A stretch of DNA of 53,646 bases from Bacillus paramycoides (lineage in GTDB: Bacteria > Bacillota > Bacilli > Bacillales > Bacillaceae_G), in assembly GCF_001884235.1 (NCBI RefSeq), contig NZ_MAOI01000090.1, positions 1 through 53,646 of the forward strand, given 5' to 3'. The notes below the pieces were generated by a model. That model was given only the letters and a program-made list of their open reading frames with translations, did no database searches and was not told the origin of the DNA. Of this stretch, positions 50,269-53,646 are shown piece after piece. The stretch's first letter is position 1; each line of letters begins with the position of its first letter. A program made the position numbers and the translations under genes.

Positions 50269-51312
50269 CTAAATAATCCCTTTTTCCACCAATGTCTCTG
50301 CGATTTGAACTGAGTTCCAAGCTGCACCTTTTAATAAATTATCAGAGACTATCCAAAGATGGAATGCTTTTGGCGTATCAGGATCTTTGCGGATTCTTCC
50401 TACAAATGTATCTCTTTTCCCCTCTGCATATAATGGCATTGGATAAATTTGTTCATTAGGATTATCTTGTAAAATAACACCTGGTGCATTCAATAGTACT
50501 TCTTTAATTTCTGCAACGGTCGCTTCTTTTTCAAGTTCAATATAAACCGATTCTGAATGTCCCGATACAACTGGAACTCGGACGCAAGTGGCTACCATTT
50601 TTAAATTTGGATCTTCTAAAATTTTCTTCGTTTCTTGAATCATCTTTACTTCTTCGAATGTGAAATCATTTTCTGTAAATATATCTACTTGAGGCAATAC
50701 ATTAAACGCAATTGGATAATGTTTTTTATCTTTTTTCGCAGGCAATATAGTACTCTTCACCTCATCACCTGCGAGCATCGACTTAGCCTGTTCTTTTAAT
50801 TCATGAATCGCATGAATTCCCGAACCTGATACAGCTTGATATGTGGAAACGATTATCCGTCCTAAACCGAATGATTTTCGAATCGGCTGAAGGGCCGTTA
50901 CCATCTGTAGCGCTGAGCAATTCGGAACTGCAATGATACCTTTATGCTCCTTTAAAGTGTGTGCATTTACTTCTGGAACAACGAGTGGTACATCATGTGC
51001 CATTCGGTATTCACTTGTGTTGTCAATTACAATAGCACCGCTAGAAACTGCGTGATTTACATATTGTCTAGAAACTTCTCCGCCTGCGCTAAAAAATGCA
51101 ATATCTACCCCTTCGAAACTAGTTGTTTTTGCCTCTTGTATAATAATTTCTTGCCCTTTAAATTGTACTGTTTTACCAGCAGAGCGTTTTGACGAAAGCA
51201 ATGTAATTTCTTTTATATTAAACTTTGTTTCTCGTTCTAACAGTTCAATAATTTTTTGACCTACTGCACCTGTAGCCCCAACTATAGCTACATGATAGCC
51301 CTTTTCACTCAT
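50269..51312 (-). CDS. asd: aspartate-semialdehyde dehydrogenase (accessory copy)
   Basis: The ATG at 51312 follows TTGGAGGAG and gives 347 residues. VAIVGATGAVGQKIIELL binds NADP, FFSAGGEVSRQYV and VIDNTSEYRM line the site, VPNCSALQMV carries the catalytic C132, and SGIHAIHELKEQ the acid/base region. It makes L-aspartate semialdehyde for lysine, threonine, methionine and cell-wall diaminopimelate. Small departures from the usual motifs (EYRM for AFRM, VPNCSA for NPNCST) and its isolation from dap genes suggest a paralogue. A LysR gene is divergent 129 bases away and is probably its regulator. Confidence 0.9.
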   Translation of the reverse strand: MSEKGYHVAIVGATGAVGQKIIELLERETKFNIKEITLLSSKRSAGKTVQFKGQEIIIQEAKTTSFEGVDIAFFSAGGEVSRQYVNHAVSSGAIVIDNTSEYRMAHDVPLVVPEVNAHTLKEHKGIIAVPNCSALQMVTALQPIRKSFGLGRIIVSTYQAVSGSGIHAIHELKEQAKSMLAGDEVKSTILPAKKDKKHYPIAFNVLPQVDIFTENDFTFEEVKMIQETKKILEDPNLKMVATCVRVPVVSGHSESVYIELEKEATVAEIKEVLLNAPGVILQDNPNEQIYPMPLYAEGKRDTFVGRIRKDPDTPKAFHLWIVSDNLLKGAAWNSVQIAETLVEKGII

Positions 51313-51395
51313 GTTTTCTCCTCCAATATCGCTTGAATGAATTTTTTCACAATTTAATTTTAAAAGAAATTTAATCATTTGAAAAATTGAAATAC

Positions 51396-51408
51396 ATGAT
51401 ATAATCAT
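51396..51408. promoter_or_regulatory. ATGAT-ATA-ATCAT palindrome in the asd/lysR region
   Basis: A perfect 5-3-5 palindrome about 35 bases before the lysR start, with a further ATCATGAT-like segment at 51415-51422. It is a candidate LysR box; no experiment-like evidence is available from sequence alone. Confidence 0.4.
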
Positions 51409-51441
51409 TCACAAATCATGATAATAAAAGAGGTATCACTT

Positions 51442-52335
51442 ATGGAGATAAGGCATGTTAAAACATTTTGTGCCATTGTTAAATATGGTGGTTTTTCCAA
51501 AGCTGCTCATGCATTAGGTTATGCGCAATCTACTGTTACAGCGCACATTAAAGTATTAGAAAATGATTTACACATTCCTCTTTTCGATCGATTAGGGAAA
51601 AAAGTACTTCTTACAAAAGCAGGTCATCAATTTCATCCATACGCACTAGAATTACTTGCTATTTATGAAAAAGCGCAAGAAATCCCTCAAAATAGTAATC
51701 ATTTGGAAGGGACATTAAGTATTACATCTAACGAATCATTGGCAGTATATCGTTTACCACAATTATTACGTACTTACAAACAAGAACATCCGAAAGTAAA
51801 TATCGTTCTTGAGACAAATACAAATGAACAAGCAATGAAAAAACTACATGAAGGAGAAACCGATATTATCTTCTTAATTGGAGAAACTATTGAACATAAT
51901 GATTTTATTACACATACTTTTTGTAATGAAGCATTTGGATGGATTTTACCTGCTCATTCCCCTGCCGACACTGATCCATTCCGTTTATTACAGAAAACTC
52001 AGTTTATATTTACAGAACAAAGTTGCGGCTATAGACCGATGGTAGATCGTTATTTACGTCAAAGCGGGAATATTCCTGATAAAACATTTGAGACTTCCAA
52101 TGTTGAAGTGATTAAACAATCCGTTATGTGCGAGTTAGGAATCTCTATTCTCCCTTACATCGTTGTACAAGAAAATTGTCAGAAAGAGCAACTATATTTT
52201 CACCCTATCGAAACTCCAGCAGTCATTCAAAGTCATGTGATCTATCATAAAACTAGATGGATATCACCCATTTTACAATCGTTTCTTACACTAGTGAACT
52301 ACCCACCACTTAGTATCTCTTACGAGCTTACTTGA
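51442..52335 (+). CDS. LysR-family transcriptional regulator, 3' end supplied by an IS
   Basis: The ATG at 51442 follows AGAGGT and gives 297 residues. EIRHVKTFCAIVKYGGFSKA, HALGYAQSTVTAHIKVLEND and IPLFDRLGKKVLLTKAG form the winged helix; the effector domain begins at LSITSNESLAVYRLPQLL. The family length is 290-305, so it is nearly complete, but the stop codon TGA (52333-52335) lies in the terminal TTGAAGTGGGGG of the IS605-type element next to it. The last one or two residues are therefore altered by the insertion. Divergent from the asd copy, its probable target. Confidence 0.88.
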   Translation: MEIRHVKTFCAIVKYGGFSKAAHALGYAQSTVTAHIKVLENDLHIPLFDRLGKKVLLTKAGHQFHPYALELLAIYEKAQEIPQNSNHLEGTLSITSNESLAVYRLPQLLRTYKQEHPKVNIVLETNTNEQAMKKLHEGETDIIFLIGETIEHNDFITHTFCNEAFGWILPAHSPADTDPFRLLQKTQFIFTEQSCGYRPMVDRYLRQSGNIPDKTFETSNVEVIKQSVMCELGISILPYIVVQENCQKEQLYFHPIETPAVIQSHVIYHKTRWISPILQSFLTLVNYPPLSISYELT

Positions 52336-52436
52336 AGTGGGGGCTTCTCGGTTAATCGTTACTTTTGATAGCTAACGAATTCGTCTTAGGACAGCCGAGC
52401 TAACTCCCTTGTTCCAAAGGTTAATTTTGTTACTAT
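52332..52436 (-). ncRNA. predicted right end and omega-RNA scaffold of the IS605-type element
   Basis: On the minus strand, behind tnpB, the sequence forms several stems (CTCGG/CCGAG, CGAATTCG) and ends GAAGCCCCCACTTCAA, the typical right terminus of IS200/IS605 elements. In TnpB systems the guide RNA is made from this 3' region and continues into flanking DNA. The guide would then be the DNA just beyond 52332, GTAAGCTCGTAAGAGATACT, which is the complement of the lysR 3' end. RNA not demonstrated. Confidence 0.6.
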
Positions 52437-53549
52437 TTATGCCAACGCTAATAAGCGTATAGCTTCCTTTTTGATATTCATAGCTGCGTTATAGTCACGA
52501 CTTATTTTTAGTCCGCAAGAACACTCATACGTGCGTTCAGATAGTGACATATCTTTTCTGTTTCCACAACTACTACACATCTTCGTAGAAGGAAACCACT
52601 TATCTATTTTTACAAGTTGTTTTCCTTGTTCTTGTAGCTTATATGTTAAAAATGTCGTGAACATCCTCCAACCGTTGTCCGCAACACTTTTACCAAAGCG
52701 AAGTGCTCGTGACATTCCTTTCATATGTAAGTCTTCTATTGCTACAACATCAAAATGAGTAGCCAATTCTTTAGACTTATGATGAAGGAAATTCTTACGT
52801 TGATTTGCCACCTTTTCATGCAACTTAGCTACACGAATGCGTTGTTTATTCCAACGCGTTGAACCTTTCACACGTCTTGCTAATACTCGTTGTGCATTTG
52901 CTAATCGGTCTAACATCTGACGATAAAAACGAGGATAATTGGCTTTCTCATCTTCGCTACTCACGTACAATTCAGCCATTGCAAAGTCTAATCCAACCAC
53001 ACTTTCTACTTCTTTTTTGACGATTTCCTTTTCATATTCAGTCAAGACAGACACGTAATACTTACCAGTTGGTGTCATCGAAATCGTGCATGATTTAATG
53101 ATATGGTTTTTCGGTATCTCTCTATGTTGCTTCAGTCGTACCATTTTTAGTTTCGGTAATTTGATATAACCATGAAATAACATAATATTTCCGTTTACCC
53201 TATTCGTAGTATAGGATTTTCTACTTTTTTTATTTTTGAATGTAGGAAAATCACTTTGACCACTAAAAAAATTCTTATATGCGGTTTGCAAGTGTAGTTG
53301 AGCGTTTGCTAACGCTAATGAATCGACTTCCTTCAGCCATTCATACTCTGCTTTGTATTTCGCAGGAGTAGGTAATTTTTGTTTCTTTAGTTCTTCCTTG
53401 TTCTCTTTGTACTTTTCATATACTTCTTTCCGTTCAGCCAGCATTTTGTTATACACAAAGCGTACACACCCGAAGGTTTTACGTATCAGATATGCCTGTT
53501 CTTCTGTTGGATACAGACGAAATTTGTAGGCCTTATTATGCTTTTTCAT
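52437..53549 (-). CDS. tnpB: IS200/IS605-type TnpB, RNA-guided nuclease
   Basis: A 370-residue protein with the full TnpB layout. The N-terminal KAYKFRLYPTEEQ and GCVRFVYNKML are the helical target-recognition part. The RuvC domain has D188 in VVGLDFA, E272 in VAIEDL and D352 in SRDYNAAMNI, with the zinc knuckle C325-x2-C328 and C343-x-C345 between the last two (TKMCSSCGN, YECSCG). All three catalytic acids match the active ISDra2-type enzyme, so it may be functional. No tnpA is seen within the 97 bases left in the window on its upstream side, though one could lie beyond. It differs from the tnpB at the left edge. Confidence 0.93.
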   Translation of the reverse strand: MKKHNKAYKFRLYPTEEQAYLIRKTFGCVRFVYNKMLAERKEVYEKYKENKEELKKQKLPTPAKYKAEYEWLKEVDSLALANAQLHLQTAYKNFFSGQSDFPTFKNKKSRKSYTTNRVNGNIMLFHGYIKLPKLKMVRLKQHREIPKNHIIKSCTISMTPTGKYYVSVLTEYEKEIVKKEVESVVGLDFAMAELYVSSEDEKANYPRFYRQMLDRLANAQRVLARRVKGSTRWNKQRIRVAKLHEKVANQRKNFLHHKSKELATHFDVVAIEDLHMKGMSRALRFGKSVADNGWRMFTTFLTYKLQEQGKQLVKIDKWFPSTKMCSSCGNRKDMSLSERTYECSCGLKISRDYNAAMNIKKEAIRLLALA

Positions 53550-53646
53550 ATCAGTTCATCTCACTTTTCGCCTTGATTTCCCATAAACTGTTTTACTTTA
53601 TCTATGGCGAGCCACCAAAGGTGATAGCACAACATGAACACTGCGT
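53550..53646. other. upstream flank of tnpB to the window edge
   Basis: Probably the left end of the element or its promoter region; too short to define the terminus or the target-adjacent motif. Confidence 0.35.

Noticed and set aside
1-53646. search for CRISPR arrays, tRNA and rRNA genes
   Set aside because: No regularly spaced direct repeats, cloverleaf-like segments or rRNA sequence were noticed on reading; a covariance-model scan was not possible.
1-53646. idea that the two tnpB genes at the window ends bound one large mobile island
   Set aside because: The two proteins differ strongly, both face the same way, and the region between holds ordinary housekeeping-type genes, so they are independent insertions.

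Overview
This is an AT-rich chromosomal segment from a low-GC spore-forming Firmicute, almost certainly a member of the Bacillus cereus group. The evidence is a SpoIISA toxin gene, a YtaF-type sporulation membrane protein, a GerM-free but spore-style small Ser/Cys protein, strong AGGAGG ribosome binding sites, frequent TTG/GTG starts, and dispersed hairpin repeats of the kind scattered through B. cereus group genomes. Gene content is mostly small metabolic, transport and regulatory units rather than core operons. No rRNA, tRNA or CRISPR array was seen. The assignment rests on reading the sequence, not on a database search.

Layout. 1-1800: a truncated tnpB running off the left edge, a structured non-coding stretch, a YolD-like protein and a decayed IS3-family tail. 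1858-6853: Xaa-His dipeptidase, a YxeA-like lipoprotein, the spoIISA toxin with two small related downstream genes (candidate antitoxins), phosphoglycerate mutase and a MarR regulator. 6981-11440: alpha-keto acid decarboxylase divergent from marR, two methyltransferases and a VOC protein. 11569-16633: a TetR / MFS / ABC permease / ATPase efflux cluster with two identical TetR palindromes. 16890-23374: DEAD-box helicase, a nonsense-broken small gene, MBL hydrolase, YkvA protein, threonine ammonia-lyase, a GNAT plus class V aminotransferase fusion and a PlsY paralogue.

23501-28953: a PTS EIIB-EIIC / small membrane protein / sugar kinase cluster with palindromic sites upstream, a broken small gene, and a membrane protein-TelA pair. 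29275-35014: O-methyltransferase, a 52-aa protein, an FAD oxidoreductase-ECF41 sigma factor operon with a matching ECF41 promoter, a RelA/SpoT-like protein with an intact hydrolase but eroded synthetase domain, and YtaF. 35484-38315: a doubly broken cupin gene, a small Ser-rich protein, and a complete IS1595-family insertion with 8-bp target duplication that carries a 2H-phosphoesterase passenger gene. 38747-46668: XRE-cupin regulator with LysE exporter, heterodimeric ABC exporter, DUF1349, GNAT and MOSC proteins. 46847-53646: LysR regulator with a non-ATG start, small membrane protein, C45-type acyltransferase, an immunity-like acidic protein, a second-type aspartate-semialdehyde dehydrogenase divergent from its LysR regulator, and an IS605-type tnpB whose right end supplies the stop codon of that LysR gene.

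The most notable points are the toxin with tandem related mini-genes, the IS1595 element with a passenger enzyme, the ECF41 autoregulatory unit, the hydrolase-only RelA/SpoT-like protein, the acyltransferase-aminotransferase fusion beside a PlsY paralogue, and the predicted TnpB guide RNA pointing at the LysR 3' end. Gene decay is frequent: five broken genes or remnants lie in short intergenic spaces.
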